A DNA stretch of 64,000 bases from an uncultured Lachnospiraceae bacterium (GTDB taxonomy: Bacteria; Bacillota; Clostridia; Lachnospirales; Lachnospiraceae): the NCBI GenBank assembly GCA_947363565.1, contig CANAPP010000001.1:78077-142076 (forward strand), given 5' to 3'. Position 1 is the stretch's first letter. The number at the start of each line of letters is the position of its first letter. The notes beneath the pieces were generated by a model that saw nothing but the letters and a program-made list of their open reading frames with translations, searched no databases and was not told the DNA's origin. Both the position numbers and the translations under genes were made by a program. This document shows positions 35,712-46,200 of the stretch, piece after piece.

Positions 35712-36860
35712 GTGTATATTTGGAAAAGGAAGTTTCCGGGGATACCGGGAAGAAGTAGCATCCTGCTGACAGCAATGGTCATTGGCTTTAGTCTCTGTCT
35801 GGCCGGGTGCGGCCGGACGGCGAAGGAGGATACAATTTCCTCGTCAGAGGAGGAGCAGGCTTTTGATGCGCCGGAAGACGGCAGGGAGAGTACAGATACG
35901 GAAGACGCAGTCAAGTTTGACCATGAACTGGACGGATACCGGCCTTTGAAAGAAAAGTATAATTTTTATTTTACCTATAAAGTTGTGCATCCCTGGTGGG
36001 ATGCGGTTGCCTTTGGAATCGAGGATGCAACAGATCAGTATGAAGATATGGGAATTGATATAAACTATGAGTATCTAGCACCCAGTGCCGCTTCCTCCGA
36101 AGATCAGATCAGGCGCCTTGAGGATGCGGCCGAACGGGGCTTTGATGTCATCGGCGTGGATGTGGCAGATGTGCAGGCAGTTACGCCTAAGATCAACAAA
36201 CTGATCGACGCCGGACATAAGATCATGACATTCTCAAGCTCTGATGCCGCGAAAGAAGACGGATGCCGGCGTATCGCCTATGTGGGAAATACGCACAACT
36301 ATGAGGACGGAGCTAAGCTCACCGAAGCACTCTGCGAGAAGCTTGACTGCCGGGGAAAGATTGCTCTGTTAGTGGGGACAAAAGGAGCTCCCTGCCATGA
36401 GGAGCGTGCGCTCGGGGTACGGGATGTGGTGGCAAAGTATCCTGAGATGGAGATTGCAGAGACTGCATATGATGAAGACAGCGCAGAGAAGGCGTATGCA
36501 TTTACGAAGGAATTCCTGGCAAAGCATCATGACCTTGCGGGAATCGTCTGCTGCAATATGAGTAATCCGGTAGGGGCAGCGAGGGCTGTCATCGAGGAAA
36601 GCCGGGATAAGGATATTGTGATCGTAGGAATGGACCATGACCAGGAGGCGCTTAAGTATCTCAGGGAAGGGAAGATCTATGCCCTTGGCGTTCAGGACTG
36701 CTATTCCATCGGCTTTAATACGGTTCAGGTGGCCGTCAAGATTGCAGACGGACTTCTTCCGGGGGATGCTTATCCGGAAAAAACGGAGGAAAAGACTACG
36801 ATCATTTATCAAAATGATGCAGCAGCGATGCTTCGGACGCTGTACGGTGAGATTGATTAG
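35712..36860 (+). CDS. Lipoprotein ligand-binding protein (LacI/ribose-binding fold) of a sensor pair
   Basis: The 382-residue product starts with a signal sequence and a lipobox (LCLAGC, Cys near 33) followed by a Ser/Glu-rich linker. Residues about 85-370 form a type-1 periplasmic-binding fold like sugar-binding proteins ([19 protein letters not shown] and [18 protein letters not shown]). No transporter genes are nearby; it sits 32 bp before a membrane hybrid kinase, so it likely presents a ligand to that kinase. Start is a GTG at 35712; the later ATG at 35775 would remove most of the signal. The ligand is unknown. Confidence 0.8.
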   Translation: MYIWKRKFPGIPGRSSILLTAMVIGFSLCLAGCGRTAKEDTISSSEEEQAFDAPEDGRESTDTEDAVKFDHELDGYRPLKEKYNFYFTYKVVHPWWDAVAFGIEDATDQYEDMGIDINYEYLAPSAASSEDQIRRLEDAAERGFDVIGVDVADVQAVTPKINKLIDAGHKIMTFSSSDAAKEDGCRRIAYVGNTHNYEDGAKLTEALCEKLDCRGKIALLVGTKGAPCHEERALGVRDVVAKYPEMEIAETAYDEDSAEKAYAFTKEFLAKHHDLAGIVCCNMSNPVGAARAVIEESRDKDIVIVGMDHDQEALKYLREGKIYALGVQDCYSIGFNTVQVAVKIADGLLPGDAYPEKTEEKTTIIYQNDAAAMLRTLYGEID

Positions 36861-36892
36861 GAAAATGGACAGAAAACGGCGGGAGTATAACG

Positions 36893-39800
36893 ATGAGTCA
36901 GTTACAGGATAAAATTATCGGGAAAAAACAGAACAGGCGGACGGCTCTTTTTGCCCTGTGGGGAGGTATCGTGACAGCGGTAATACTTCTTGTCACCGCC
37001 GTCTGGGTGTCAGACAGGGCAAGAGCCGGAACTGACCAGGCGGTAGAAAGAGTCAGTGAATTCTATCTTGAGGAGCTTGCCGGGCGGAGAGTACAGGTAG
37101 TCCAGGAAGAACTTAAGAATAATTTTTCATTTATTGAGAATGCACTCGATATACTGAAGCCTTCGGATCTTGAATCCCAGGACGCCCTTCGAAGTTTCCT
37201 CGGAGAGATGAGAAAGCTCTACGATGTGGAGAAGTTCGCATTTGTAGATGAAAACGGGATTGTATATACGAGGCACAGCACTGCTTCCGGCCTGAGCCGG
37301 TACAGCTTTCTGTCCGAGGAGCTGACAGGCCCTGTCATCAGCACGGCTAATCTGTATGGAGCGAAGAAGCAGGTAGTATTTGCGGTGCCTGTGGAGGGAG
37401 TAGTATTTCAAGGCGCTAAGATCAAGGTGTGCTTTATCCAGATCAATATTGACAATATGTTAAGTTCCCTGACTTTGCAGGCAAATGATAATGAGACCTA
37501 CTGCAATCTGTATTACCGCAACGGCGAGAGTCTGACGAACACAGACCTTGGACATCTTAAGGCGGGGAGCAATCTTCTTTTGAACCTTAAGGATGCGGAT
37601 ATAGCCGGAGATCACACGATCCGTGAGATGGAAGATGATTTTAAAAACGGCAGGTCCGGGCATGTCTCTTTTTACTATCGGGGAGCAAAGGAGGATCTTT
37701 GTTATACGCCGGTAGAGGGAACAAACTGGATGTTGTCTATCCTGATCCAGGACAATGTCATCAGCTCCCAGATAAGCTCTATCAGTTCTGAGATGATGCG
37801 GCGCAGTATTATCCAGATCATCATCACAATATTGGCGATGCTGGCGGTATGTTCCGTACTGATCTACCAGTCGAAGAAAAGTGCCGGACTTTTACTTGAG
37901 CAGGAGAGGGAAGACGGAAACAGGATTAGAGCCGCCTATACCCAGATTGAGCGGGAGCAGGCGGCGATGGAGAATATCCAGGCGGCCATGGGCTCCGGCC
38001 TTTGGAGCATGGAGTTCAATGAACATGCGCAGATGGTTTCCTGTACATGGTCGAAAGTCTTCCGTGAGATGTTAGGGTATAAAAGTGAGGAAGATTTCCC
38101 TGACAGGCTGGAGTCCTGGTCAGACCTTCTGCATGAGGAGGACAAAGAGAGTATCCTTAAGGAATATTGGGATACTGTAAAAGATTATACCGGCGAAAAG
38201 ACTTATAACGTGGAGTATCGTCTCCGCACGCGGTATGCCGGATGGCGGTGGTTCCATGCAGCGGGCAGGCTGTCGAGGAGAGAGGATGGCTCCCCGATCA
38301 CTTTTGTCGGTCTGTTTATGGATATTGACGATGAAAAAAGAATGGAAGTGCAGCTTGAGCGGCAGAAGACGGAGCTTGAAGAAGCACTGGCTGCGGCGCA
38401 ACATGCCAACAAGGCCAAGACGACATTTTTAAATAATATGTCCCATGATATCCGTACACCCATGAATGCGATCATAGGCTTTACTTCCCTTGCCACAGCG
38501 CACATCGATCATACCGAACAGGTGCAGGATTATCTGGCGAAGATTTCTACTTCCAGCAGGCATCTTCTGAGCCTTATCAATGACGTGCTGGATATGAGCC
38601 GGATTGAGAGCGGGAAGATGAAGATCGAGGAAGAGGAAGTATCCCTTCCGGAGATCATGCATGAGCTGAAGACCATCGTACAGGCAGATATCACGTCGAA
38701 GCAGCTTGAATTTTCCATTGATACGGTGGATGTGGTAAATGAGCATGTACTCTGCGACCGGCTCCGGCTTAATCAGGTGCTCCTTAATCTTTTGAGCAAT
38801 GCCATGAAATTTACAAAGCCCGGCGGGGCAGTAGGCGTGCGGATCATCCAGAAAGGCAGGGCCAGGGAAGGGCGCGCAGCTTTTGATTTTCAGGTGACAG
38901 ATACAGGGATCGGCATGAGCCGGGAATTTCTGGAGCGTGTGTTTGAGCCTTTCGAGCGCGAACGGACGAGTACGGTGAGCGGAACTCAGGGGACAGGGCT
39001 TGGGATGGCTATCACGAAAAATATCGTGGATATGATGGGCGGGACAATCTCTGTTGAGAGTGAGGAAGGCAAAGGGACCAGCTTTACGGTATCCTTAAGG
39101 TTCAACATCTGTTCCGGTTCCGTGAAGCAGGAGACAGTTCCGGAGCTTGAAGGGCTGCGGGCATTGGTGGTGGATGATGATTTCAATACCTGCTCCAGTG
39201 TTACAAAGATGCTCTCTTCCATGGGCATGAGACCGGACTGGACGACTGCCGGAAAAGAAGCGGCGCTTCGCGCCGGGCTTGCGAAGGAGCAGGATGATGT
39301 GTATGCGGCATATATCGTGGACTGGCTGATGCCGGACATGAACGGGATCGAGGTAGTAAGGCGTATCCGGGCAGTGACCGGTGAAGATGTGCCGATCATC
39401 CTGCTGACCGCCTACGACTGGGCGGATATTGAGGAAGAGGCGAAGGAGGCGGGAGTCACTGCGTTCTGCTCAAAGCCGGTATTCTTATCTGAGCTTAGAA
39501 AGGTGTTGGAGTCGCCTTATCTGGTGCAGGGTGGGAAGGATACAGATACGGAACCGGAGTTCTCTTTTGAGGGAAAACGGATCCTTCTGGTGGAGGACAA
39601 TGAGCTGAACCAGGAAATTGCAGTGGAGATTCTGACAGAAACCGGCTTTGAAGTCGATGTGGCCGGCGACGGTGCCGATGCGGTAAAGAAGCTTACGGCA
39701 GAAGCGCCGGACCGGTATGACCTGGTTCTGATGGATATCCAGATGCCGGTGATGGACGGATACGAGGCCACACGCCGGATCAGGAAAGCAGACGATCCGG

Positions 39801-39949
39801 TGCTTTCCCATCTTCCCATTATCGCCATGACGGCTAACGCCTTTGATGAGGACCGGAGAGCGGCCGTGGAGGCGGGAATGAACGGGCATATCGCAAAGCC
39901 TATAGATATACCGAAGCTTTTGGAGTTGTTACGGGAAATATTATGCTGA
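36893..39949 (+). CDS. Hybrid sensor histidine kinase with PAS and two receiver domains
   Basis: The 1018-residue protein has a membrane segment near 20-40, an extracellular dCache-like sensor to about 300, a second membrane segment near 305-325, a PAS domain near 360-490, a HisKA domain with the phospho-accepting His518 ([13 protein letters not shown]), an HATPase_c domain ([13 protein letters not shown]) and two receiver domains with Asp810 ([12 protein letters not shown]) and Asp948 ([13 protein letters not shown]). It has no DNA-binding output and no separate HPt protein is visible, so the phosphorelay must end elsewhere. The pair with the upstream binding lipoprotein suggests chemosensing of an extracellular ligand. 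Terminator follows. Confidence 0.93.
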   Translation: MSQLQDKIIGKKQNRRTALFALWGGIVTAVILLVTAVWVSDRARAGTDQAVERVSEFYLEELAGRRVQVVQEELKNNFSFIENALDILKPSDLESQDALRSFLGEMRKLYDVEKFAFVDENGIVYTRHSTASGLSRYSFLSEELTGPVISTANLYGAKKQVVFAVPVEGVVFQGAKIKVCFIQINIDNMLSSLTLQANDNETYCNLYYRNGESLTNTDLGHLKAGSNLLLNLKDADIAGDHTIREMEDDFKNGRSGHVSFYYRGAKEDLCYTPVEGTNWMLSILIQDNVISSQISSISSEMMRRSIIQIIITILAMLAVCSVLIYQSKKSAGLLLEQEREDGNRIRAAYTQIEREQAAMENIQAAMGSGLWSMEFNEHAQMVSCTWSKVFREMLGYKSEEDFPDRLESWSDLLHEEDKESILKEYWDTVKDYTGEKTYNVEYRLRTRYAGWRWFHAAGRLSRREDGSPITFVGLFMDIDDEKRMEVQLERQKTELEEALAAAQHANKAKTTFLNNMSHDIRTPMNAIIGFTSLATAHIDHTEQVQDYLAKISTSSRHLLSLINDVLDMSRIESGKMKIEEEEVSLPEIMHELKTIVQADITSKQLEFSIDTVDVVNEHVLCDRLRLNQVLLNLLSNAMKFTKPGGAVGVRIIQKGRAREGRAAFDFQVTDTGIGMSREFLERVFEPFERERTSTVSGTQGTGLGMAITKNIVDMMGGTISVESEEGKGTSFTVSLRFNICSGSVKQETVPELEGLRALVVDDDFNTCSSVTKMLSSMGMRPDWTTAGKEAALRAGLAKEQDDVYAAYIVDWLMPDMNGIEVVRRIRAVTGEDVPIILLTAYDWADIEEEAKEAGVTAFCSKPVFLSELRKVLESPYLVQGGKDTDTEPEFSFEGKRILLVEDNELNQEIAVEILTETGFEVDVAGDGADAVKKLTAEAPDRYDLVLMDIQMPVMDGYEATRRIRKADDPVLSHLPIIAMTANAFDEDRRAAVEAGMNGHIAKPIDIPKLLELLREILC

Positions 39950-39952
39950 TGA

Positions 39953-39994
39953 AGAGCCTTGCGCGGTTGTATCAACCTGCGCAGGGCTCTTTTT
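39953..39994 (+). terminator. Terminator after the hybrid kinase gene
   Basis: AGAGCC...GGTTG and CAACC...GGGCTCT form a long stem with a 3-nt TAT loop, followed by TTTTT. Confidence 0.9.
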
Positions 39995-40005
39995 CTGAAA
40001 ATATT

Positions 40006-40290
40006 TCATTTTGCATTATCAGTTATATCACAGATAATCTGCTGGATATGAGCAAGCTGCTTTTTTGTCAGCCCGGTCACTTCAAGATAGCGCCTGCTGT
40101 CCAATTCTAACAAATAATCTGTGCTCACAGAAAAAAACTGTGAGATCTTGATCAGCATATCAATAGATGGGAGAATATTGTTATTTTCCCAGTTAGAAAC
40201 TGTCTGCTTTGAGACATTGAGCGAGCTGGCTAGTTGTACCTGATTCAGATTATAGGACAATCTTAGAGTTTTGATTTTGTCACCGAACAT
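40006..40290 (-). CDS. Small XRE-family transcriptional regulator
   Basis: The 94-residue protein is almost entirely a Cro/C1-type helix-turn-helix (LRLSYNLNQVQLASSLNVSK with the recognition helix QTVSNWENNN) and a short C-terminal helix. The ATG at 40290 follows AAGGAGG. It is divergent from the O-acylation cluster, and a perfect palindrome lies inside the promoter of that cluster, so it is the best candidate to repress both transcripts. Confidence 0.85.
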   Translation of the reverse strand: MFGDKIKTLRLSYNLNQVQLASSLNVSKQTVSNWENNNILPSIDMLIKISQFFSVSTDYLLELDSRRYLEVTGLTKKQLAHIQQIICDITDNAK

Positions 40291-40332
40291 ACATAACCTC
40301 CTTTTTCTTTAGCGTACAAGAGAAAAAATATC

Positions 40333-40361
40333 TTTACGAAATACTAAAGTATTGTTATAAT
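40333..40361 (+). promoter_or_regulatory. Promoter with palindromic operator for the O-acylation cluster
   Basis: TTTACG (40333-40338), 17 bp and an extended TGT-TATAAT box (40356-40361). The spacer contains the perfect inverted repeat AATACT-AA-AGTATT (40340-40353), an ideal place for a repressor. Confidence 0.75.
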
Positions 40362-40412
40362 GGTCAAAAGAGCAGAAAAACATACGAGGAAAAGTAATCA
40401 GGTGATGGATAT

Positions 40413-41516
40413 ATGTTACGGAAAAATGTGGTAAAAATGATTGCAGCATGTCTTCTGTTCATGCTGTTTTTTCAGTTCCTTACAGCCATTTTCATGCCCA
40501 AATGGACTTCTTATCACAGTGATCAGATGCAGACAAGGATTCAGGCATTTTATCAGCAGGAGAAGAACTCCCATGATGTGATCTATCTTGGGTCAAGTTA
40601 TGCCTACTGTGGCATTTCGCCATTAACAATCTGGGAGGAACAGGGGATTACCGGATATGTGTTTGCAGGAACGGGACAGAAGGCATGGATGAGCGCTTAT
40701 TATCTTGAGGAGGCGCTTAAATATCAGGCTCCCAAAGTTGTGGTCTTTGAGATAGGCGCACTTTTTGATGAGCACGAGGCATCGGAGGAAAATAATCGGA
40801 AAAGCATCGATTATATGCGCTGGTCGCCGGTAAAGCTTAAGGCTGTCAGGATGGTCTGCGAAAATACGGGGGAATCAGAAAAAGAATATCTGTTTCCTCT
40901 GCTCAGATACCATTCCAGATGGCGGGAGCTTGACCAGAAGGATTTTCATCTGGGATGGGATTCGGATTATTTCCTGATGGGAAATCTTGCCTGGCGCGCG
41001 GTGCGGCCCGCCCCGGAAAAAAAGATTGACCGGGAAGAGGCGGAGAACTTATCTTCTCCGGAAATAGGGCCAAAGTGCAGGGAAGCTGTGCTCAGGATGA
41101 AAAAGCTGTGTGGGGAGAAAGGGATCCAGTTCCAGATGGTGCGCGTGCCGAGCCTCGACTGGTCGCTTGAGAAGGCCGAGGCCGTGAGGCATTTTGCAGA
41201 GGAAAATGATATCCCTTATCTGGATATGAATCTGTGCCGGGAGGAGACAGGCGTGGACTGGCGGGAGGATACGCCTGACAGGGGAGAGCATCTGAATGTG
41301 TCCGGGTGCCGGAAAGCATCTTCGTTTCTTGGAGAATATCTGAAAGAGAACTATGTGTTCGAGACGAAGCTTAGTGACAGGAACAGGAAATACTGGAACG
41401 AATCTGCGGCGAAGTTTAAAAAGCTTTCGGAAGACTTCGCGCGCTCAGGAGGACCGCAGGCCATGAGAGATCATTATCCGAAAATATATATTCAGGGAGG
41501 CAGATATGTTATTTAA
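40413..41516 (+). CDS. Membrane-anchored SGNH-hydrolase-like protein (first of two)
   Basis: The 367-residue protein has one N-terminal membrane anchor (ACLLFMLFFQFLTAIF) and an extracytoplasmic SGNH/AlgX-like fold: block I VIYLGSSYAYCGIS near residue 50 (Ser nucleophile) and a GEHLNVSG block near 290 with the catalytic His. In MBOAT-linked O-acylation systems such proteins transfer acetyl groups to a surface glycan or lipid. It overlaps the MBOAT gene by 11 bp. The acceptor polymer is not encoded here. The ATG follows AATCAGGTGATGG, a weak site. Confidence 0.75.
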   Translation: MLRKNVVKMIAACLLFMLFFQFLTAIFMPKWTSYHSDQMQTRIQAFYQQEKNSHDVIYLGSSYAYCGISPLTIWEEQGITGYVFAGTGQKAWMSAYYLEEALKYQAPKVVVFEIGALFDEHEASEENNRKSIDYMRWSPVKLKAVRMVCENTGESEKEYLFPLLRYHSRWRELDQKDFHLGWDSDYFLMGNLAWRAVRPAPEKKIDREEAENLSSPEIGPKCREAVLRMKKLCGEKGIQFQMVRVPSLDWSLEKAEAVRHFAEENDIPYLDMNLCREETGVDWREDTPDRGEHLNVSGCRKASSFLGEYLKENYVFETKLSDRNRKYWNESAAKFKKLSEDFARSGGPQAMRDHYPKIYIQGGRYVI

Positions 41517-42990
41517 TTCCATGGATTTCCTATTATTTTTTCCTGTTGTGCTGCTGATTTATTTTACAGTCCCGCGGAGATTTAAGAACTACTGGCTGCT
41601 TGCCGCCAGCTATTATTTTTATATGTGCTGGAATGCCAAATATGCCCTGTTGCTGCTGTTTTCTACGTTGGTCACTTATACCAGCGGGCTTTGCATGGAG
41701 CTTACGAAGCGTGCAAAAATGGGGAACGGGCGAAAGATATTTTATAAAAAGCTGACTGTGGCAGGGAGCTTTACGCTGAATCTTCTTCTTTTGTTCTACT
41801 TCAAATATTTTAATTTTGCGCTGGAGGTTTTGGGAAGGCTTCTTGGGATGATACATATTGAGATGCGTGTGCCGGAGTTTGATATCGTGCTTCCGGTAGG
41901 AATATCTTTTTATATCTTCCAGGCGCTGAGCTACACGATGGATGTGTACCGGGATGAAATCTATGCGGAGAATAATTTTTTCAGATACGCCCTTTTTGTA
42001 TCTTTTTTCCCCCAGCTTGTGGCAGGTCCCATCGAGCGTTCAAAAAATCTCCTGAAGCAGTTCGCGGAGCCGAAAAGGTTTGACGCTTCCGGGGTGAGGC
42101 AGGGACTACTTCTAATGCTGTGGGGATATTTCCTTAAGCTGGTGATCGCGGACCGGTGTGCGGTGCTGGTAAATACAGTCTACGGAGATCTTGCCGCTTA
42201 TCGGGGCTTTCAGCTTATCGCGGCAAATGTGCTGTTCGCTTTCCAGATATACTGTGATTTTATGGGGTATTCGATCATCGCCGCCGGGGCTGCAAGGGTG
42301 CTTGGGTTCCGGCTGATGACTAATTTTGAGCAGCCTTATCTGGCCCGGTCGGTGAAGCAGTTCTGGCGTAGATGGCATATCTCTCTGAGTTCCTGGCTTA
42401 AGGATTACCTGTATATTCCTCTCGGCGGGAACCGTAAAGGGCAGTTGAAAAAATACAGAAACCTGATGATCACTTTTCTCGTCAGCGGCCTGTGGCACGG
42501 GGCGGATATCACTTTCGTCCTCTGGGGCGGGCTTCACGGAATCTACCAGATTATTGAAGATCTTTTTGCGCCGGCTGCGGACCGGATATATAAAAGATTT
42601 CATATTGATACGGAGAAATTTTCCTGGAGATGCGTCAGGATTATGAAGACGTTTATATTGACGGATATCGCATGGGTGTTCTTCCGGGCAGATTCAACCA
42701 TGGACGCTCTCCGGATACTGAAGCGTTCGGCGGATATTTCCAACAGCGGGCTGCTGCTTAACGAAGGTCTGTACGGGCTTGGGCTTGACGAGCGGAATAT
42801 GTCCATACTGTTTATCGCTCTTGCGGCACTTTTCCTCTGCAGTATCTTAAGGGAGACGGGGAGGGATGTCTTGCTGTGGATTGGGGAGCAGAATGTGTTC
42901 TTCCGCTACGCGCTCTACTGGGGAGCGGTGACGATGATCACATTTTCCCTGGATATCACCGGGCAGGAGTTTATCTATTTTCAGTTTTAA
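41506..42990 (+). CDS. MBOAT-family O-acyltransferase (AlgI/DltB-like)
   Basis: The 494-residue integral membrane protein has 10-12 hydrophobic segments and the MBOAT signatures: VAGPIERSKNLLKQF near 170, KQFWRRWHISLSSWLKDYLY near 285 and LWHGADITFVLWGGLHG near 325 with the conserved catalytic His. AlgI-type proteins move acyl groups from cytoplasmic donors across the membrane to SGNH partners. It is flanked on both sides by SGNH-like genes and is co-transcribed with them. The ATG at 41506 follows GGGAGG. Confidence 0.92.
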   Translation: MLFNSMDFLLFFPVVLLIYFTVPRRFKNYWLLAASYYFYMCWNAKYALLLLFSTLVTYTSGLCMELTKRAKMGNGRKIFYKKLTVAGSFTLNLLLLFYFKYFNFALEVLGRLLGMIHIEMRVPEFDIVLPVGISFYIFQALSYTMDVYRDEIYAENNFFRYALFVSFFPQLVAGPIERSKNLLKQFAEPKRFDASGVRQGLLLMLWGYFLKLVIADRCAVLVNTVYGDLAAYRGFQLIAANVLFAFQIYCDFMGYSIIAAGAARVLGFRLMTNFEQPYLARSVKQFWRRWHISLSSWLKDYLYIPLGGNRKGQLKKYRNLMITFLVSGLWHGADITFVLWGGLHGIYQIIEDLFAPAADRIYKRFHIDTEKFSWRCVRIMKTFILTDIAWVFFRADSTMDALRILKRSADISNSGLLLNEGLYGLGLDERNMSILFIALAALFLCSILRETGRDVLLWIGEQNVFFRYALYWGAVTMITFSLDITGQEFIYFQF

Positions 42991-43014
42991 ATCTATATAT
43001 TCGGGAGGAGAGGG

Positions 43015-44409
43015 ATGAAAAATATATTCAGGCTGGCGGTGAAAGGAATCTTTGTCATGCTGCCCATGATCATTATCTGTATCTACACGTGGATCAATCC
43101 TCTTGGCTTTATGACAGACGGAACGCCCTTTGACCTGTGGAATAAGGAAATGACAGGCGCAGAGCAGGATAAGGATTACGAAGTGATCATTCTGGGAGAT
43201 TCTACGGCGAACGCTGCCTATGTGCCGGAGATATTGTCAGGTGGAACGGTCAATCTGTCACTGGGAGCGATCACTCCCATGGAAAGCTACTATATCCTTG
43301 AGGAGTGGCTTAAGCATAATACGGCTCCAAAAGCATGCTATATCAGTTTCCTGGATTATCATCTGCGGGATACCAATACGTTTTGGAACCGGACGATGTA
43401 TACCCACAGGTTTGGCTTCAGGCAGAATCTGGAAATGTTAAAGACTGCCCTGGATTACGGCGGGACATCTATCGTCACGGAAGATTATGCGAAAGATTTT
43501 GTCGCTTATGAGCTCCGTCTGCCGAACAAGTATATCACATCTCTGATGAATGCGGGCTTTAATCAGCGGTATGAAGAGAATGCGGAGGCGAGGCGTCTGA
43601 GCGCCCTTCACGGCGGAAGATATATCGCCAGGGGGACGAAAGCGTACAGTTCTCAAAAAACGATCACATATAAAGAGTTTAAAGTTCACCCGCTGTTTGA
43701 CGATTATTACAGACGGCTCATTGAACTGTGCATAGAAAATGGGATCCAGGTCCGTCTTGTAAAACTCCCTCTGGCGGATAATGAGATATTTACGGATAAT
43801 TATAAGGAAGAATTTCAGAATTATTATGAACAGCTCAAGAAGGATTATCCGGAAATTACCGTCGACTGGATTCCTGCGTACAGGCAGGAGTATTTCGCGG
43901 ATAAGAACCACATGAATTCCCACGGTGCGTTAAAGTTCAGCCGGGAGTTAAAAGAGCGGTACCAGGAAGATTTCACAAAGGAAATATCCACCGGGCAGAT
44001 TGAAGCCGTTAATGATTCTATCACGGAGGAAAACAGTGTCGAGCAGATCATCCGGTGGGCTTCGGGGAAGGATTATACTATTCTTTTTTATGATGGGACT
44101 GGAAAGTTTTCATCCTTATATAAAACAGAGCTTGAAAACAGTTCTTATTTCTGGCAAAAAATCAAGTTAAAGTCTTCAGATATCTACTGTGCCTATGGCA
44201 TGAGTGGAAATGGAGAAAATGAAAAAGAAGTATTTGTCCATGAAAAAGACAGAAAGGTGATAGTTGAGTTAGGAGGTGAAGACGGAAAAGTGTGGAAAAG
44301 GCCGGATGAAAACGGACTTAAGGTGATAGTGATCGATAATTATAATGGTCAGGTTATTTGTGAGAAAATATTTAAGTATGACAGGGAGGTGTTTGATCTT
44401 GTTTGGTAA
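43015..44409 (+). CDS. Membrane-anchored SGNH-like protein (second of two) with extra C-terminal domain
   Basis: The 464-residue protein has an N-terminal membrane anchor (GIFVMLPMIIICIYTW) and a GDSN-type block I (IILGDSTANAAYVPEIL) near residue 60. A KNHMNSHGALKFSREL block near 300 provides the Asp/His region. Residues 335-464 form a further beta-rich domain after a linker, of unknown role. It likely works with the MBOAT protein, perhaps on a different acceptor from the first SGNH protein. The ATG follows CGGGAGGAGAGGG, 24 bp after the MBOAT stop. Confidence 0.75.
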   Translation: MKNIFRLAVKGIFVMLPMIIICIYTWINPLGFMTDGTPFDLWNKEMTGAEQDKDYEVIILGDSTANAAYVPEILSGGTVNLSLGAITPMESYYILEEWLKHNTAPKACYISFLDYHLRDTNTFWNRTMYTHRFGFRQNLEMLKTALDYGGTSIVTEDYAKDFVAYELRLPNKYITSLMNAGFNQRYEENAEARRLSALHGGRYIARGTKAYSSQKTITYKEFKVHPLFDDYYRRLIELCIENGIQVRLVKLPLADNEIFTDNYKEEFQNYYEQLKKDYPEITVDWIPAYRQEYFADKNHMNSHGALKFSRELKERYQEDFTKEISTGQIEAVNDSITEENSVEQIIRWASGKDYTILFYDGTGKFSSLYKTELENSSYFWQKIKLKSSDIYCAYGMSGNGENEKEVFVHEKDRKVIVELGGEDGKVWKRPDENGLKVIVIDNYNGQVICEKIFKYDREVFDLVW

Positions 44410-44420
44410 AAGAATGACGA

Positions 44421-44429
44421 TGGTATAAT
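44421..44429 (+). promoter_or_regulatory. Extended -10 promoter for the Ig-like protein gene
   Basis: TGG-TATAAT (44421-44429) is an extended -10 box 65 bp before the ATG at 44494; the -35 region is weak. Confidence 0.55.
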
Positions 44430-44493
44430 AAAACTAATTTCGGAAAAGGACAATGATGCAACGATTAAATTTTGCAGTAGGAGGAGATTTTAG

Positions 44494-46200
44494 ATGAAAG
44501 AAAAATTATTATCTGTTTTAAAGGCAGGCTTTTTTACATGCTGTATATGCATCGCATTGCTGGTTGGAACATTTTTAACTCCGGGATCAGAAGCCAGAGC
44601 ATATGATGAAGATGACGCAGAAAATTCAATTCCGGTAGAAATTACCGATATAAAAGCGGAAGCGGATCCAGGCACGCTGGCGGATGACGGATTCATTGTA
44701 GGGGGAACGTATCACATCAATGTTACACTCAAAAATGTTGGCGGTCAGACTGTTTCGCTGGCAGGCTACAGGCTGGAACCTGATCATGAGGGGACGTCCA
44801 TTGATCTGGAAGGAAAGCTTTTGCCAAATGAAAGCAAAAGCTATACGATAAGTGGCTGCAAGGTCGGAAAATATTGGGGCGAAGAATTTGCACACTGGGT
44901 CAGGGTAAAAAATCCGTCGGCTTATGAAGAATATAGTGCGTCCGGCTACGCAGAGTTTTTCATATCTTCCCGGGGAAAGCCGGCAGAATTAGCGACAGAA
45001 TCCTTTGTCCCCGACAATATGTACACAAACAAAGCATATCCATTTTCCATTAAGATTACGAATAAGTCGTCTTCACAGACGGCCAAAAACATCTACGTGG
45101 TTATGAACGCATACGACGATGATTCGGCTGAGCGCCGGGAGATTGAAAGTACAAAATCTATAAATCCGGTAAATGGCGTGACGGCAACGGGAAAGGGATG
45201 GATGATCAGTGAACTGAAACCAGAGGCAAGCGTGACGATAGAGGGAAATGTTACATTTTTAAGAGCCGGACAATATGATGGGGCAGCAGAGATTATATGC
45301 AGAGCCGAAGAAGGAGCGGGACCAGACAGTGATGATGAGGAAAACTGGTGCGGAGAGTCTTTATATGTTGCTATCAGGGAAGGAAATGGCTCTGCTCAGG
45401 ATGTACCTGTTTCTTCGGTAGAACTGGACAGAAACCGTCTGTCACTGGCTGTTGGTGAGGACGATATGCTGGAAGCGATCGTACTTCCGGAGAACGCTAC
45501 GAACAGATCTGTATCATGGTCGAGCAGTAACCCTGCTGTTGCCGTTGTAGATAAATATGGCGTGATCGACGCGGTAGGCAGGGGAAAAGCTATCATAACC
45601 GTAGTTTCACGGGATGGCACCAATAGGAAAGCGACATGCGAAGTTACAGTAAATGGAGAAGGTGCAAACGGAGAAGTAAAGGTTTCCCGAATCCGGTTAA
45701 ATGCACCTTCTAAAAAAGTTGCCGTTGGAAAAAAGGTAAAGCTGACTGCAGTCATTACCCCGTCTAATGCCTCAAATAAAGCACTCATATGGCGCTCAGG
45801 CGATGCAAAAATTGCCACGGTAGACAATAATGGCAATGTTGCCATCAATAAAAAAGCCGGCGGAAGATCAGTAGTGATTACGGCGACCGCAGCAGACGGA
45901 AGCGGTGTGAAAGGCACTTATCAGATTACAGCCATGAAGGGCATTGTGAAGAAGGTAGCTATTTCCGGAGATAAATCTGTAAAAGCCGGCAAGTCCATAA
46001 AGCTAAAGGCAAAAGTGACCGCCACCAAAAAAGCGAACAAGGGCGTGAAATGGACCAGCAGTAATAAGAAATATGCGACTGTGAGCAGTTCCGGGAAAGT
46101 GAAAACTTACAAAGCCGGAAAAGGAAAGAAAGTAAAGATTACCGCAAAAGCAACGGATGGGAGCGGGAAGAAGGCATCAATAACGATTAAGATAAAATAA
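44494..46200 (+). CDS. Secreted protein with CARDB-like and three Big2 Ig-like repeats
   Basis: The 568-residue protein has a signal peptide (residues 1-35, cleavage after an Ala-rich ARA). Two CARDB-like beta-sandwiches follow (VGGTYHINVTLKNVGGQ and AYPFSIKITNKSSSQTA), then three Big2 repeats starting near 305, 395 and 485, each with a SWSSSN or WTSSNKK-type core. The last repeat is Lys-rich. There is no LPXTG motif or membrane anchor, so retention at the wall may be by charge. Such repeats are common in clostridial surface proteins. Its base composition is lower in G+C than its neighbours. Position after the acylation cluster suggests a cell-surface role. Confidence 0.8.
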   Translation: MKEKLLSVLKAGFFTCCICIALLVGTFLTPGSEARAYDEDDAENSIPVEITDIKAEADPGTLADDGFIVGGTYHINVTLKNVGGQTVSLAGYRLEPDHEGTSIDLEGKLLPNESKSYTISGCKVGKYWGEEFAHWVRVKNPSAYEEYSASGYAEFFISSRGKPAELATESFVPDNMYTNKAYPFSIKITNKSSSQTAKNIYVVMNAYDDDSAERREIESTKSINPVNGVTATGKGWMISELKPEASVTIEGNVTFLRAGQYDGAAEIICRAEEGAGPDSDDEENWCGESLYVAIREGNGSAQDVPVSSVELDRNRLSLAVGEDDMLEAIVLPENATNRSVSWSSSNPAVAVVDKYGVIDAVGRGKAIITVVSRDGTNRKATCEVTVNGEGANGEVKVSRIRLNAPSKKVAVGKKVKLTAVITPSNASNKALIWRSGDAKIATVDNNGNVAINKKAGGRSVVITATAADGSGVKGTYQITAMKGIVKKVAISGDKSVKAGKSIKLKAKVTATKKANKGVKWTSSNKKYATVSSSGKVKTYKAGKGKKVKITAKATDGSGKKASITIKIK

